From: Halomonas sp. SpR1
GTDB taxonomy: Bacteria; Pseudomonadota; Gammaproteobacteria; Pseudomonadales; Halomonadaceae
Length of the DNA: 64,000 nt
Direction: 5' to 3'
NCBI RefSeq assembly: GCF_031010175.1
Contig: NZ_JAUAMB010000008.1
Coordinates: 62,001 to 126,000, forward strand
Both the position numbers and the translations under genes were made by a program. Position 1 is the first letter of the stretch. Each line of letters begins with the position of its first letter. Positions 54,999 to 63,437 of the stretch are shown here, piece by piece. A model generated the notes under the pieces. The model saw only the letters and a list, made by a program, of their open reading frames with translations. It ran no database searches and was not told where the DNA came from.

Positions 54999-55490
54999 AT
55001 GGTTATTAAAAACGCTAATGAGCTTTTCGTTCGCCTTCTTTCTGAAACGAACAGCGCAGAGAAGCAAATGACGCGCGCGCTCCCCAAAATGGCTCGAGCT
55101 GCGGATGACCCCAAACTGGTCGACGCTTTTAAACATCACCTTGATGAGACCCAAGGACAGGTAGAAAGGCTTGAACAAGTAGCTGATAGTGTGCCTGACA
55201 TCCGTATCAAGCGACTGAAATGTTATGCCATGGAGAGCTTGATAGAGGAAGCGCAGGAGCTAATTGAAGCGACCGAAAAAGGCGCTGTACGCGATGCAGG
55301 TATGATTGGTGCTGCACAAAAAGTGGAGCATTATGAAATCGCCACTTACGGCACGCTATGTTCGCTCGCGGAACAATTAGGCTACACCGAAGCTAAAAAT
55401 CTTCTTGCCGAGACTCTCAAGGAAGAAAAGTCTGCGGACGACAAGTTGAATACGTTAGCCAAAGAAAACGTTAATAAGAAGGCTGGCTAA
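54999..55490 (+). CDS. YciF/DUF892 ferritin-like protein
   Basis: A 163-residue all-helical protein of the YciE/YciF (DUF892) family, with the usual blocks ELFVRLLSETNSAEKQMTRALPKMA, HLDETQGQVERLEQV and KVEHYEIATYGTLCSLAEQLG. The Glu and His residues there form the ferritin-like diiron site. Homologues are induced by osmotic or general stress. The ATG at 54999 fits the family start; two others lie upstream. A large palindromic terminator follows about 110 bases downstream. Confidence 0.87.
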   Translation: MVIKNANELFVRLLSETNSAEKQMTRALPKMARAADDPKLVDAFKHHLDETQGQVERLEQVADSVPDIRIKRLKCYAMESLIEEAQELIEATEKGAVRDAGMIGAAQKVEHYEIATYGTLCSLAEQLGYTEAKNLLAETLKEEKSADDKLNTLAKENVNKKAG

Positions 55491-55598
55491 AGAGTGCTAG
55501 TGGAATATGCATACAGGCAGGCTCGCTTTTAAGTCATTATGATGGCACGAATATAATGACTTAACCGTCACTCTTGCCAGAATTTTTCCTGCTTGTTT

Positions 55599-55628
55599 AG
55601 GGTGGGCTTGGTTAACCAAGCCCACCCT
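55599..55628. terminator. Bidirectional terminator between yciF and phoX
   Basis: Fifteen bases at 55599-55613 are exactly complementary to 55614-55628, forming a 30-base perfect palindrome (AGGGTGGGCTTGGTT and its complement). TTT follows on the plus strand and AAA precedes it, giving U-tracts in both directions. It separates the convergent yciF-like and phoX genes. Confidence 0.85.
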
Positions 55629-55656
55629 TTCTACTCAGTATTTATTGTCTATCTTA

Positions 55657-57792
55657 CTAAACGCCTATCGGCCCGCCATCACGTTTCTGAATAACCACCG
55701 TAGACGCTCGGGGCCGTATCTGACCGCTAGCAGCGACAGTGGCATCTTGCACTAGCGCATTACCATCGGCTGGCCAGTTATCTGGATGCTGAATATTGAT
55801 AAACAGCGCGGTTTTATCCGGCGTGGTAAAAATGCCAGTGACTTCGCAGCCGTTAGGCCCTACCGCAAAGCGCTTAAGCTGTTGCTGGTTACTGCTGTTA
55901 ATCACCGGGCCGGTTCCCTGGATATCGTCTAATCCGTTGGGTACCACCGCGAGCAGTTGGTCGTTGGTGTACTCCGTAATGCCTTCATAGCCGTTATCGG
56001 TCTGAATCCACAGGATGCCTTGACCATCATCGCGCTCATCAAACCAGAGCCCATCAGGGCTGGCGAACTGGTTCATTTCGGTTAAGCCCGAGTGGTTATC
56101 CGCATCGTCAGCCGCCGCACCAAATACAAACACTTCCCAGCGAAATGCATTCGGCAGGCGACTTTCACGCCAGCGAATAATGTGACCCGCGCCATTATTT
56201 GCCCGAGGGTTGGCGGCGTTAGTCGGGGCAGTGACATAGCCAACCCCCAACTGATCAATCTCATCACCTTCGTTGGTAAAGGCAGGCGCTGCGGCCTCCT
56301 CACTGCGCTGGGAATTGTTAGTCAGCGTTAGATAAACATCGCCAGTGGCCGTATCCACGGCGGCCCATTCAGGGCGATCCATCGGTGTTGCCCCCATCAG
56401 GTCTGCCGCATCGCAGGTATTGATAATCACACCGGCTAAATCGTTCTCTGCCAGTCCTAAGGCCGCTGCCAGCGTTCGGCCGTCCTGTGTTTGCGCACCA
56501 GGTGTGAGCGGTAACCACTCACCGCTGCCGTCGGCGTGAAAGCGGGCCACATAGAGGGTGCCGTTATCCATATATTTATTGCCGATGGCGAGGCGGTCGT
56601 ACGCCTCGCCCGGGCGGTTGGCATCGGCGGGATCCCAGACCGCATCAGAAACGTATTTATACACGTACTCGTTGCGGGCATCGTGGCCGGAATAGAACAC
56701 CACCGGCTGGCCAGCTTCCAGTTTGCCTAACCAGCAGCCTTCATGGCGAAAACGGCCCAGAGCCGTGCGCTTAACTGCCCGGGCACCGCTATAAGGGTCG
56801 ATTTCGACCTGGTAGCCGAAGGTGCGCGCTTCATTACGGTAGTCATCCTCGGCGCGCTCACCGCGTGGGGTGATATCAAAACGGGCAAACTCGTCGTTCT
56901 CTTCAGAAGCATCACCCGCCGACGTTTCCCAGGCGTAGCGCCCACGCTCGGTGGGAATGCCAATCCGGGCGTCGTCCTGGAAGCGCTCGCCGGTGTGAAC
57001 AAAGACGTTGGGCCAGTTCTCTTCACAGGCGATGTAGGTGCCCCAGGGCGTGACGCCGTGCCCACAGTTATTGTTGGTACCCCGGGTTTGAGTACCCGCC
57101 GGTGAAAAGCGTGTTTTAACGTAGTCACTGCCCGCCACGGGGCCAGCCAGATCCATTTCCGTTGCGCTGGTAAAGCGACGGTTATAGCGCGATCCCGGCA
57201 CATGCGACCACTGCCCGTTAGCGTCTTTTTCGACCTCGACAATGGTCACACCGTGAGCATTGATCTCGGTGCGCGACTCCTCCGCCGGGCGCTTACCTTC
57301 ATCCGCGTTGGTGGGGCCGCCTTGGGGCGCCCAGAGCGCCGCCTGGTCGATATATTCATTGTTCAGCGCCAGGATGAAACGGCGCGAGGCGCTGTCGATA
57401 TCCAGCGGGAAAGCATCCATGCCATCGTGGTGCATACCCACGCTTTCCGCCTGACGCTCGGCGGTCATTGGCTGGTCAGATTGCCACGAATCACTTTGAT
57501 TCAGTGGTGTGCCCCAGGGCACTAAGACCTGGGCAACATAGCCTTCCGGCACCACGACGGCGTCGGTGAGTGACCCGTGAACCGCTTCAAACGCCAGTGT
57601 CAGCGGTGTTTTTTGTGTCCCGTTTGAAGCAAGCGCTTGGGCAGCACCGCCAAAACTAAGCATCGAGGCAGCGGCCATGCTCAAACCACCGCGCATCACA
57701 TCGCGACGGGATACATGGCGCGCCAATACATCGGCGAAAGGTTGGTTGCCGCTGTGGTTAAACAGGCGATGATCTTCGATCTCTTTACTCAT
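55657..57792 (-). CDS. phoX: PhoX-family alkaline phosphatase
   Basis: A 711-residue secreted phosphatase of the PhoX family (DUF839). A twin-arginine signal (SRRDVMRGG, about residues 28-36, then a hydrophobic stretch to QALAS) fits export of the folded calcium/iron enzyme. Conserved family blocks include TRGTNNNCGHGVTPWGTYIACEENWPNVF, FRHEGCWLG, YSGHDARNEYVYKYVS and RPEWAAVD. It hydrolyses phosphate monoesters in the periplasm or outside. A Pho box lies 64 bases upstream of the start, so it is very likely induced by phosphate starvation via PhoB. Confidence 0.93.
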   Translation of the reverse strand: MSKEIEDHRLFNHSGNQPFADVLARHVSRRDVMRGGLSMAAASMLSFGGAAQALASNGTQKTPLTLAFEAVHGSLTDAVVVPEGYVAQVLVPWGTPLNQSDSWQSDQPMTAERQAESVGMHHDGMDAFPLDIDSASRRFILALNNEYIDQAALWAPQGGPTNADEGKRPAEESRTEINAHGVTIVEVEKDANGQWSHVPGSRYNRRFTSATEMDLAGPVAGSDYVKTRFSPAGTQTRGTNNNCGHGVTPWGTYIACEENWPNVFVHTGERFQDDARIGIPTERGRYAWETSAGDASEENDEFARFDITPRGERAEDDYRNEARTFGYQVEIDPYSGARAVKRTALGRFRHEGCWLGKLEAGQPVVFYSGHDARNEYVYKYVSDAVWDPADANRPGEAYDRLAIGNKYMDNGTLYVARFHADGSGEWLPLTPGAQTQDGRTLAAALGLAENDLAGVIINTCDAADLMGATPMDRPEWAAVDTATGDVYLTLTNNSQRSEEAAAPAFTNEGDEIDQLGVGYVTAPTNAANPRANNGAGHIIRWRESRLPNAFRWEVFVFGAAADDADNHSGLTEMNQFASPDGLWFDERDDGQGILWIQTDNGYEGITEYTNDQLLAVVPNGLDDIQGTGPVINSSNQQQLKRFAVGPNGCEVTGIFTTPDKTALFINIQHPDNWPADGNALVQDATVAASGQIRPRASTVVIQKRDGGPIGV

Positions 57793-57856
57793 TTTGGTCT
57801 CCCCCTGATCGTTTGTAAGTCAACGATTGAACGTTAGGAGACACTAAACAAGCTAA

Positions 57857-57874
57857 ATGACAGCACGATGACGG
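57857..57874 (-). promoter_or_regulatory. Pho box of phoX
   Basis: On the minus strand the sequence reads CCGTCAT, CGTG, CTGTCAT: two 7-base PhoB direct repeats separated by 4 bases, one mismatch from the CTGTCAT consensus. It lies 64 bases upstream of the phoX ATG, at a normal distance for activation. Confidence 0.82.
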
Positions 57875-57934
57875 CCTACCTGCATTTAGATGAAGAACGT
57901 GTGGCTAGCCCCTCCTTCTACTCTCCAAACCCTA

Positions 57935-57963
57935 TTGAGAGATACCGACAACTCTGCTAAATT
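57935..57963 (+). promoter_or_regulatory. Putative sigma-70 promoter of hemP
   Basis: TTGAGA (57935-57940) and TAAATT (57958-57963) are spaced by 17 bases and end 39 bases before the hemP start. The Fur box begins 3 bases downstream, so Fur binding would block this promoter. Confidence 0.5.
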
Positions 57964-57966
57964 AAC

Positions 57967-57985
57967 GCTAATAGTTATCATTAAC
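57967..57985 (+). promoter_or_regulatory. Fur box upstream of hemP
   Basis: GCTAATAGTTATCATTAAC matches the 19-bp Fur consensus at 14 positions. It lies between the putative promoter and the ribosome binding site of hemP (AGAGGAG), so the hem operon is probably repressed by iron-loaded Fur. Confidence 0.75.
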
Positions 57986-58002
57986 AGAGGAGTTATTCTC
58001 TC

Positions 58003-58173
58003 ATGCAGCTAGCCGACAAGGGCGCTCGCCGGGGGGATGCGTCGGCCACAGCGCCCCGCGAAGTGGATAGTAGTGAATTACTGGGCAGCTCGGGCCAGTT
58101 GGTGATTCACCATGAACAGCGCCGCTACGTATTGCGCCGCACTAAAAGTGGCAAGTTAATCCTCAACGCCTAA
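58003..58173 (+). CDS. hemP: Hemin uptake protein HemP
   Basis: A 56-residue protein with the HemP domain: SSELLGSSGQLVIHHEQRRYVLRRTKSGKLILNA, which ends the chain as in the family. HemP (HmuP) supports expression of heme uptake genes and lies next to hmuSTUV loci. A GAGGAG ribosome binding site and a Fur box precede it. The family signature ends in ILTK; here it ends ILNA. Confidence 0.85.
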   Translation: MQLADKGARRGDASATAPREVDSSELLGSSGQLVIHHEQRRYVLRRTKSGKLILNA

Positions 58174-58292
58174 CGCCTTAGCAGCTAATTTCTCTGATTA
58201 GTTTAAAAATGTACCAAGTAAAGCCAGCCAGGTAGCCCATCGCACCCAGCCAGCGACCTCTTCCACTTATCCCGGTTGGAACTCTCTGGCTT

Positions 58293-58421
58293 ATGACACA
58301 CACACGCGCTTTTAGTGGCCTCTTGTTAACCTGTCTTCCGCTGTTAGCCGCAGGGCGACGATGGGCGCAGCCTGTTCGCCAACCTCAATTGGCAGTGGTA
58401 ACCCCAGCCAGTGAACCATAA
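58293..58421 (+). CDS. Small secreted-protein-like ORF, possible TonB receptor remnant
   Basis: A 42-codon frame (MTHTRAFSGLLLTCLPLLAAGRRWAQP, then VRQPQLAVVTPASEP) lies between hemP and hmuS. Its start looks like a signal peptide and LAVVT recalls the TonB box of outer-membrane receptors. Heme uptake loci usually have a TonB-dependent receptor here, so this may be the residue of a deletion, or a chance frame. It has no strong ribosome binding site (CTGGCTT upstream). About 120 bases (58174-58292) before it hold nothing recognisable. Confidence 0.35.
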   Translation: MTHTRAFSGLLLTCLPLLAAGRRWAQPVRQPQLAVVTPASEP

Positions 58422-58433
58422 AAGAGGTGCGTC

Positions 58434-59507
58434 ATGATTCCATCCCAACAGATCGCGATTATCGAAGCCCTTGACGCGGCGCGTGCCGCTCAGCCGCGCC
58501 TTCCCGCCATTGAGATTGCCGAACGCTTAGCCATCAGCGAAGGCGAACTCCAGGCCGCCCGGTTAGGGCGAGATGTATGGACACTGCCGCTCTCGCCCAA
58601 CGAGCTTGCCGCCTACCTGCCCCAGTTGGGGCGGGTTAAGGCGTTGACCCGCTCGCGGCTGGCCGTGCTGGAGCAAACCGGCGATTACCCTGAACTAAGC
58701 GGCGGGCCACAAACTGGCCTGCTGCTCGACCCCGGCGGCCTAGACCTACGCCTGCTCTATACCCACTGGCACTGGGCCTGCTTAATTCGTGATCCTATGC
58801 CTTCCCTCCATCCTATGCCTTCCTCTCATGAAGAAGAGCCCCAGTGGCGGTGGAGCCTGCAGATATTTAACCAGCATGGCTGCGCCGTGCATAAATGCTT
58901 TGCTCTGGAGAACCCGCTCCCGCGCCCCTGGGGCGTACTAGCGGCGTTGGGCACGCGGGATACGCCGGCGTTTACCCAGAGCATGCCTCGTCTCAAGCGC
59001 CCCCTGCCCGAAGCGCCAACCCTGGCCAGCGAGTGGGGCGCGATGCGCGATGTGCACCAGTTCTTTACTCTCCTCCAGCGCCATCGCCTGGAGCGCATTG
59101 AAGCCAACCAGCTAATGGAAGGTCGCTATACCCGTGCGTTGCCTACGCACGCACTGGAAACGGTGCTTCAGCAGGCCACCCAGCGCGAGCTGCCATTGAT
59201 GCTATTTGTCGCCAGCCCCGGCTGCGTGCAGATTCGCACCGGCACACTGCCCGCTCCGCAGCGCGCCCGTGGTTGGCTGAATCTGTTTGGCGAGCAGTTC
59301 ACCCTGCACCTTGACGACACCGCGATTGACCAAGTGTGGCAAGTCAGCAAACCCAACCGCGATGGCGGCGTCACCAGCCTAGAGGCCTTCGATGCCCAAG
59401 GCTCGCTAGTGCTGCAGCTTTACGCAGAGCGCCAGGAAGGCCGCGCGGAGCGCCGCGAGTGGCGGCAGCTGCTGGATGAGCTCGACAGCCAAGAGGCGGT
59501 GGCATGA
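58434..59507 (+). CDS. hmuS: Hemin-degrading/heme-handling protein HmuS
   Basis: A 357-residue protein of the HemS/ChuS/HmuS family, two tandem halves that bind heme in the cytoplasm and deliver or degrade it. Family blocks are ALTRSRLAVLEQTGDYPELSGG, FNQHGCAVHKCF, and in the second half LMLFVASPGCVQIRTG and WLNLFGEQFTLHLDD. An in-frame 18-bp tandem duplication adds PMPSLHPMPSSH at about residues 121-132. The start overlaps nothing upstream, has an AAGAGGTG ribosome binding site, and its stop overlaps hmuT by 4 bases. Confidence 0.9.
   Translation: MIPSQQIAIIEALDAARAAQPRLPAIEIAERLAISEGELQAARLGRDVWTLPLSPNELAAYLPQLGRVKALTRSRLAVLEQTGDYPELSGGPQTGLLLDPGGLDLRLLYTHWHWACLIRDPMPSLHPMPSSHEEEPQWRWSLQIFNQHGCAVHKCFALENPLPRPWGVLAALGTRDTPAFTQSMPRLKRPLPEAPTLASEWGAMRDVHQFFTLLQRHRLERIEANQLMEGRYTRALPTHALETVLQQATQRELPLMLFVASPGCVQIRTGTLPAPQRARGWLNLFGEQFTLHLDDTAIDQVWQVSKPNRDGGVTSLEAFDAQGSLVLQLYAERQEGRAERREWRQLLDELDSQEAVA
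58792..58823. repeat. 18-bp in-frame duplication within hmuS
   Basis: ATCCTATGCCTTCCCTCC at 58792-58809 is repeated in part at 58810-58823 (ATCCTATGCCTTCC). It gives PMPSLH PMPSSH in the protein, in a linker between the two halves, and does not shift the frame. Confidence 0.85.
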
Positions 59508-60397
59508 GAACAACACACCTGATACGCCGCTCGCTGGTAGCACTGCTGATTGGCTGGTTGACTACCGGGGCCGCGTTGGCCAGCGAGCGCTGGGTGGTGC
59601 TGGGTGGCGATATCGCCGAGACCCTGGCCGCCCTGGATGCCGATATCAACGTTATCGCCCGGGACGACACGGTGGTCTATCCACCGGCCATGGCGGAACT
59701 GCCCTCGGTGGGTTACCTGCGCCAGCTCTCCGCTGAAAGCGTGCTTTCTATTAAACCCGACCAGATCCTGGCCGCCGGACACGCAGGCCCCAAGGAAGTG
59801 CTTGAACAGCTAGCGGCGGTGGGCGTCAGCATAGAGATCATCAACGCCTCGCCCACCTTGGAGGCCATTGGCGATAAAGTCCGTGCCGTTGGCCAACTCA
59901 CCAATCGCCGTGAGGAAGGAGAGGCATTAGCGGACGCATTGAACGCTAAGTTAGCACAGCTGGCCAACCTGCCAAGCCTGCCGACCACACGCGCCATGTT
60001 TATTATGCAGCATAGCGGCTTAACCCCCCGGGCGGCGGGCAGCGACACGGCGGCGCATACGGCGCTTGAAGCGGTGGGGCTGGATAATGCCTTTGCCGAG
60101 ATGCAGGGCTATCACAGTGTGGGTGCCGAAGCCCTGGCCCGGCAAGCGCCCGACGTTGTGGTCGTCTCCGAACGGGGTTTGGCGGCAATGGGTGGCGAAG
60201 CCGCGCTATGGCAACTGCCGGGTATGGCATTAACCCCCGCAGGACGTCATCGACAATTGATTACCATTGATGATCAAGCGCTGCTCGGCTTTGGCCCGCG
60301 CACGCCTGATCAGTTGCTCACTTTGCGCCAAGACATGGAAGCGCTACTGGGCGTATCGACTAGCATTCAAAACAGCACCGCCCAGCGAAGCCCATGA
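59504..60397 (+). CDS. hmuT: Heme ABC transporter periplasmic binding protein HmuT
   Basis: A 297-residue periplasmic heme-binding protein with a signal peptide ending near ALAS and the HmuT pattern DTVVYPPAMAELPSVGYLRQLSAE, then KPDQILAAGHAGP. The Tyr residues there are candidates for heme ligation. It overlaps hmuS and hmuU by 4 bases each (ATGA), so hmuSTU are translationally coupled. It hands heme to HmuUV. Confidence 0.9.
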   Translation: MRTTHLIRRSLVALLIGWLTTGAALASERWVVLGGDIAETLAALDADINVIARDDTVVYPPAMAELPSVGYLRQLSAESVLSIKPDQILAAGHAGPKEVLEQLAAVGVSIEIINASPTLEAIGDKVRAVGQLTNRREEGEALADALNAKLAQLANLPSLPTTRAMFIMQHSGLTPRAAGSDTAAHTALEAVGLDNAFAEMQGYHSVGAEALARQAPDVVVVSERGLAAMGGEAALWQLPGMALTPAGRHRQLITIDDQALLGFGPRTPDQLLTLRQDMEALLGVSTSIQNSTAQRSP

Positions 60398-61434
60398 TAG
60401 CCATTCTTAACACTTATCGTTTCCGGGTGCGGCTGCCGGTTAGTCGCACTACCCGCGTACTCGTCGGATTAACCGCTACGCTGCTGCTGGCCTTAGGTTG
60501 GGCGGCCGCCTCGGGGGTGCTGGGCATTTCCCCCTGGGGGCTTATCAGCGGCCAAGCCGACCCGCTCAGTGTTCAGGTGTGGTGGCAACTGCGCCTGCCG
60601 CGCTTACTGCTCGGCGTGGCAGTGGGGGCGATGCTCGCCGGTAGCGGGGCCGCCATGCAGGGGCTGTTTCGTAACCCGTTGGCCGACCCGACCCTGCTGG
60701 GTCTTGCCAGCGGCGCGGGGCTGTTTGTAGCGCTATGGATTGTACTGTTTCAAGACAGCGGCGCTGGCAGCCTTTACGGCCAGTTTGCCGCGGGTTTTCT
60801 GGGCGCCTTATGCGTCTGTTTGCTTGTCTTTGGCATCGCCAAGCGCCAGGGCGGCGGCAGTGCTGCGGTGATGACGCTACTGCTGGCTGGCCTGGCCATC
60901 AATACCCTGGCCGGGGCGGGCGGTGGGGTTTTGGCCTTTATCGCCAGCGACGAGCAGCTGCGTCAGCTTAGTTTATGGGGCATGGGCACGTTGACGAATG
61001 CCCTATGGCGCACCACGGCGCTGGCCCTGGTACTGATTGCCGTTGCCCTGTGGCTGTTAATGCGCAGTGCCAGTGAACTCGACCTGCTCCAGCTAGGCGA
61101 AGCGACCGCCCACGCAGCGGGGCTGGATGCGAGCCGCCTAAAACGCCGGGTGGTGGTCGCGACCTCGCTGGGCGTAGGCCTGTGTGTGGCACTCACCGGG
61201 GTGATTGGCTTTCTAGGCCTGCTGGTACCCCACTGCCTGCGACTCTGGCTGGGCCCCGGGCACCGACTGCTGCTCCCCGCTTCGATGTTAGGCGGCGCGC
61301 TGCTACTAGTCGTGGCCGATACCTTAGCCCGTACCGTTGCGGCCCCGGCAGAAATCCCTGTGGGGCTGCTCACCAGCCTGCTGGGCGGCCCCTACTTCCT
61401 GTACCTACTGATGCGCAGGAACCGAGCATGCTAA
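60394..61434 (+). CDS. hmuU: Heme ABC transporter permease HmuU
   Basis: A 346-residue FecCD-type permease with about ten membrane helices. Typical blocks are RLPRLLLGVAVGAMLAGSGAAMQGLFRNPLADPTLLGLASGAGL and GVIGFLGLLVPHCLRL, with PAEIPVGLLTSLLGGPYFLYLL at the C-terminus. It forms the inner-membrane heme channel. Its stop overlaps the hmuV start region. Confidence 0.92.
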   Translation: MIAILNTYRFRVRLPVSRTTRVLVGLTATLLLALGWAAASGVLGISPWGLISGQADPLSVQVWWQLRLPRLLLGVAVGAMLAGSGAAMQGLFRNPLADPTLLGLASGAGLFVALWIVLFQDSGAGSLYGQFAAGFLGALCVCLLVFGIAKRQGGGSAAVMTLLLAGLAINTLAGAGGGVLAFIASDEQLRQLSLWGMGTLTNALWRTTALALVLIAVALWLLMRSASELDLLQLGEATAHAAGLDASRLKRRVVVATSLGVGLCVALTGVIGFLGLLVPHCLRLWLGPGHRLLLPASMLGGALLLVVADTLARTVAAPAEIPVGLLTSLLGGPYFLYLLMRRNRAC

Positions 61435-62189
61435 CGCTTCATCAGGCGGGTTTAACCACCACGCCCGCCATCGCTCCCCTGGACGGCACAGTTCGCCCCG
61501 GCGAGCTGCTGGCCATTGTCGGCCCCAACGGCGCAGGCAAAAGCACACTGCTCAGCATGTTGTCTGGCTTTCGTCCTGCCGAACAGGGGGAACTACATTT
61601 AGATGGCAAGCCCCTGCGCGAATGGCCCATCGCCGAGCTTGCCAACCGCCGCGCACTGGTCGCCCAGCAGGAGCTGCCCGGCTTTGACTGGCAAACCGAC
61701 GAGCTATTAAGCCTAGGCAGTAGCCCGGCTAAATCACTGGTAGCGGCGCTGCTCGATGACCTGGATCTCACTCACCTCGCCAAGCGCAGCGTGCTCTCGC
61801 TCTCCGGCGGTGAGCGCCAACGGGCGATGATCGCCAGAGGCGCCTGCCAACTTCTCTCAAGGTTTTCTCCTACCGCCAAGGATGGCGGTATTCTGTTACT
61901 GGATGAGCCCACCAGCGCCCTGGATATCGGCCACCAGCAGCGCCTGATGCGCCAGCTACGCGCCTGGGCCGCGCAGCACCGCATGGCGATTGTCTGCGTG
62001 CTCCACGACCTGAATCTCGCCAGCACCTACGCCGACCGGGTATGGTTGCTGCATCAAGGCAAGCGGATTGACCATGGCCTACCCAACCAAGTGCTCAACC
62101 CCGCGACCATTGCGAAGATTTACGCGGCCGAGCTTCACCACCTAAAGGGCGGCCCGCATGGCAAACCCCTGCTTGCCCTGGCGCCTTAA
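61428..62189 (+). CDS. hmuV: Heme ABC transporter ATPase HmuV
   Basis: A 253-residue ABC ATPase. Walker A is GPNGAGKST, the signature LSGGERQRAMIARG and Walker B ILLLDEPTSALD. The ATG at 61428 overlaps the hmuU stop; the upstream frame extension is rejected. It energises heme import with HmuTU and is the last gene of the hem operon. Confidence 0.92.
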   Translation: MLTLHQAGLTTTPAIAPLDGTVRPGELLAIVGPNGAGKSTLLSMLSGFRPAEQGELHLDGKPLREWPIAELANRRALVAQQELPGFDWQTDELLSLGSSPAKSLVAALLDDLDLTHLAKRSVLSLSGGERQRAMIARGACQLLSRFSPTAKDGGILLLDEPTSALDIGHQQRLMRQLRAWAAQHRMAIVCVLHDLNLASTYADRVWLLHQGKRIDHGLPNQVLNPATIAKIYAAELHHLKGGPHGKPLLALAP

Positions 62190-62309
62190 AACGGTTTTAT
62201 CAGCCGTCGAGGTCTATCCCGCTGGGTGGCAAAGTCATCATATAAGTCCATACTTATCCATACATAACGGGCCATTGATGCGCCACCGCGTGCCAATTTG
62301 GGAGCAACA

Positions 62310-62684
62310 ATGAGATTGATCCGCCTCATGTGGGTGGTGCTGGCAGGGGTGAGTTTTAGCATCGGTGTGCTGGGTATTTTTCTGCCTCTGCTACCTACCA
62401 CTGTGTTTATGCTGATGGCGGTTTACTGCGCCTCCAAAGGCTCTCCCCGCTTTGAGGCCTGGATTCGCTCCCGGCATTATGTCGGCCCGCTGTTGGTTAC
62501 CTGGGAACAAGAGCGCGCCATCCCTCGCCGCGCCAAGCTGGCGGCCGTTAGCATGATCGCGTTGAGTGCGCTGATCACCGCCTGGTCACTCGGCCCCGGC
62601 TGGCAACGTTGGTTGGTGGTGGCGCTACTGATGCTGATTGCTCTTTGGCTGGCTACCCGGCCAGAGCCTTCTTCTTCGCCATAG
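62310..62684 (+). CDS. YbaN/DUF454 family membrane protein
   Basis: A 124-residue protein with two to three membrane segments and the DUF454 opening LIRLMWVVLAGVSFSIGVLGIFLPLLPTTVFMLMAVYCASKGSPRFEAWI. The function of YbaN is unknown; in several bacteria a relative sits near heme uptake genes, as here. The ATG at 62310 has a GGGAG ribosome binding site. It lies 120 bases downstream of hmuV and may extend the operon. Confidence 0.85.
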   Translation: MRLIRLMWVVLAGVSFSIGVLGIFLPLLPTTVFMLMAVYCASKGSPRFEAWIRSRHYVGPLLVTWEQERAIPRRAKLAAVSMIALSALITAWSLGPGWQRWLVVALLMLIALWLATRPEPSSSP

Positions 62685-62707
62685 CCCAGGACTCAATTAA
62701 CACAAGC

Positions 62708-63214
62708 TTAAACCACCACCTTATGGGTAGAGACCACTTGGCGCAGCCCCATAAACGAGCGGATCTGGCGCACGCCGGGTAGGTAAAGCAACTGCTCGGC
62801 ATGCAGCCTGTTGAAGCTTTGGCTGTCCCGGGTGCGCACCAGCATAAAGTAGTCAAACTCCCCCGTGACCACGTGACACTCCATACAGCCGGAGACCTTC
62901 TGGGCGGCCTCTTCAAAGGCGGCGAAGGATTCCGGCGTCGAGCGATCCAGCACCACGCCAATCAATACCACCATGCCCGCCTGGAGCTGTTCCGGGTCTA
63001 AATGCGCCACCACCCGGCTGATCACCCCGTCTCGTTTAAGCTTTTCCACTCTTCGCAAACAAGCCGCAGGGCTCAGGCTCACCTGCTCCGCCAGCGCCAC
63101 ATTGGAGAGCGTGGCGTCGTCCTGAAGCAGTTTGAGAATACGCCGGTCTGTTCGATCTAGTTCAATCGCCTGATCATCAGGCTCAGCGCCTGAACGGAGA
63201 GTTTTTGAACGCAC
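62708..63214 (-). CDS. acdR: Lrp/AsnC-family regulator of ACC deaminase (AcdR-like)
   Basis: A 168-residue Lrp/AsnC regulator with a helix-turn-helix (ALAEQVSLSPAACLRRVEKLKRDGVI) and effector domain containing VTGEFDYFMLVR. It is divergent from acdS, the arrangement known for AcdR, which activates the deaminase gene in response to its substrate. The 223-base divergent region is AT-rich and would hold the Lrp-type sites; no exact box could be drawn. Confidence 0.85.
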   Translation of the reverse strand: MRSKTLRSGAEPDDQAIELDRTDRRILKLLQDDATLSNVALAEQVSLSPAACLRRVEKLKRDGVISRVVAHLDPEQLQAGMVVLIGVVLDRSTPESFAAFEEAAQKVSGCMECHVVTGEFDYFMLVRTRDSQSFNRLHAEQLLYLPGVRQIRSFMGLRQVVSTHKVVV

Positions 63215-63437
63215 TATTATTTACCTTATTGATATTTACACACCATTTAAAACTACATAATGCATTTAATATCAACTCTCGTTGCTTTAACACGTCTAAT
63301 TTTGCAACACAAAAATCTTAGCTAGCACTTAGTATAAATAGCAGAGCGCGCCCACTGTTCACACAAACCTTCCACATCCCCACTCGCCACGCGAGCTTTC
63401 TATTTCGCACTGAAACGCTTAAAAGCTGGAGCCTGTT

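Noticed and set aside
61182..61427. N-terminal extension of HmuV
   Set aside because: It overlaps most of the end of hmuU in another frame and has no ABC-family similarity; the ATG at 61428 fits the usual HmuV start.
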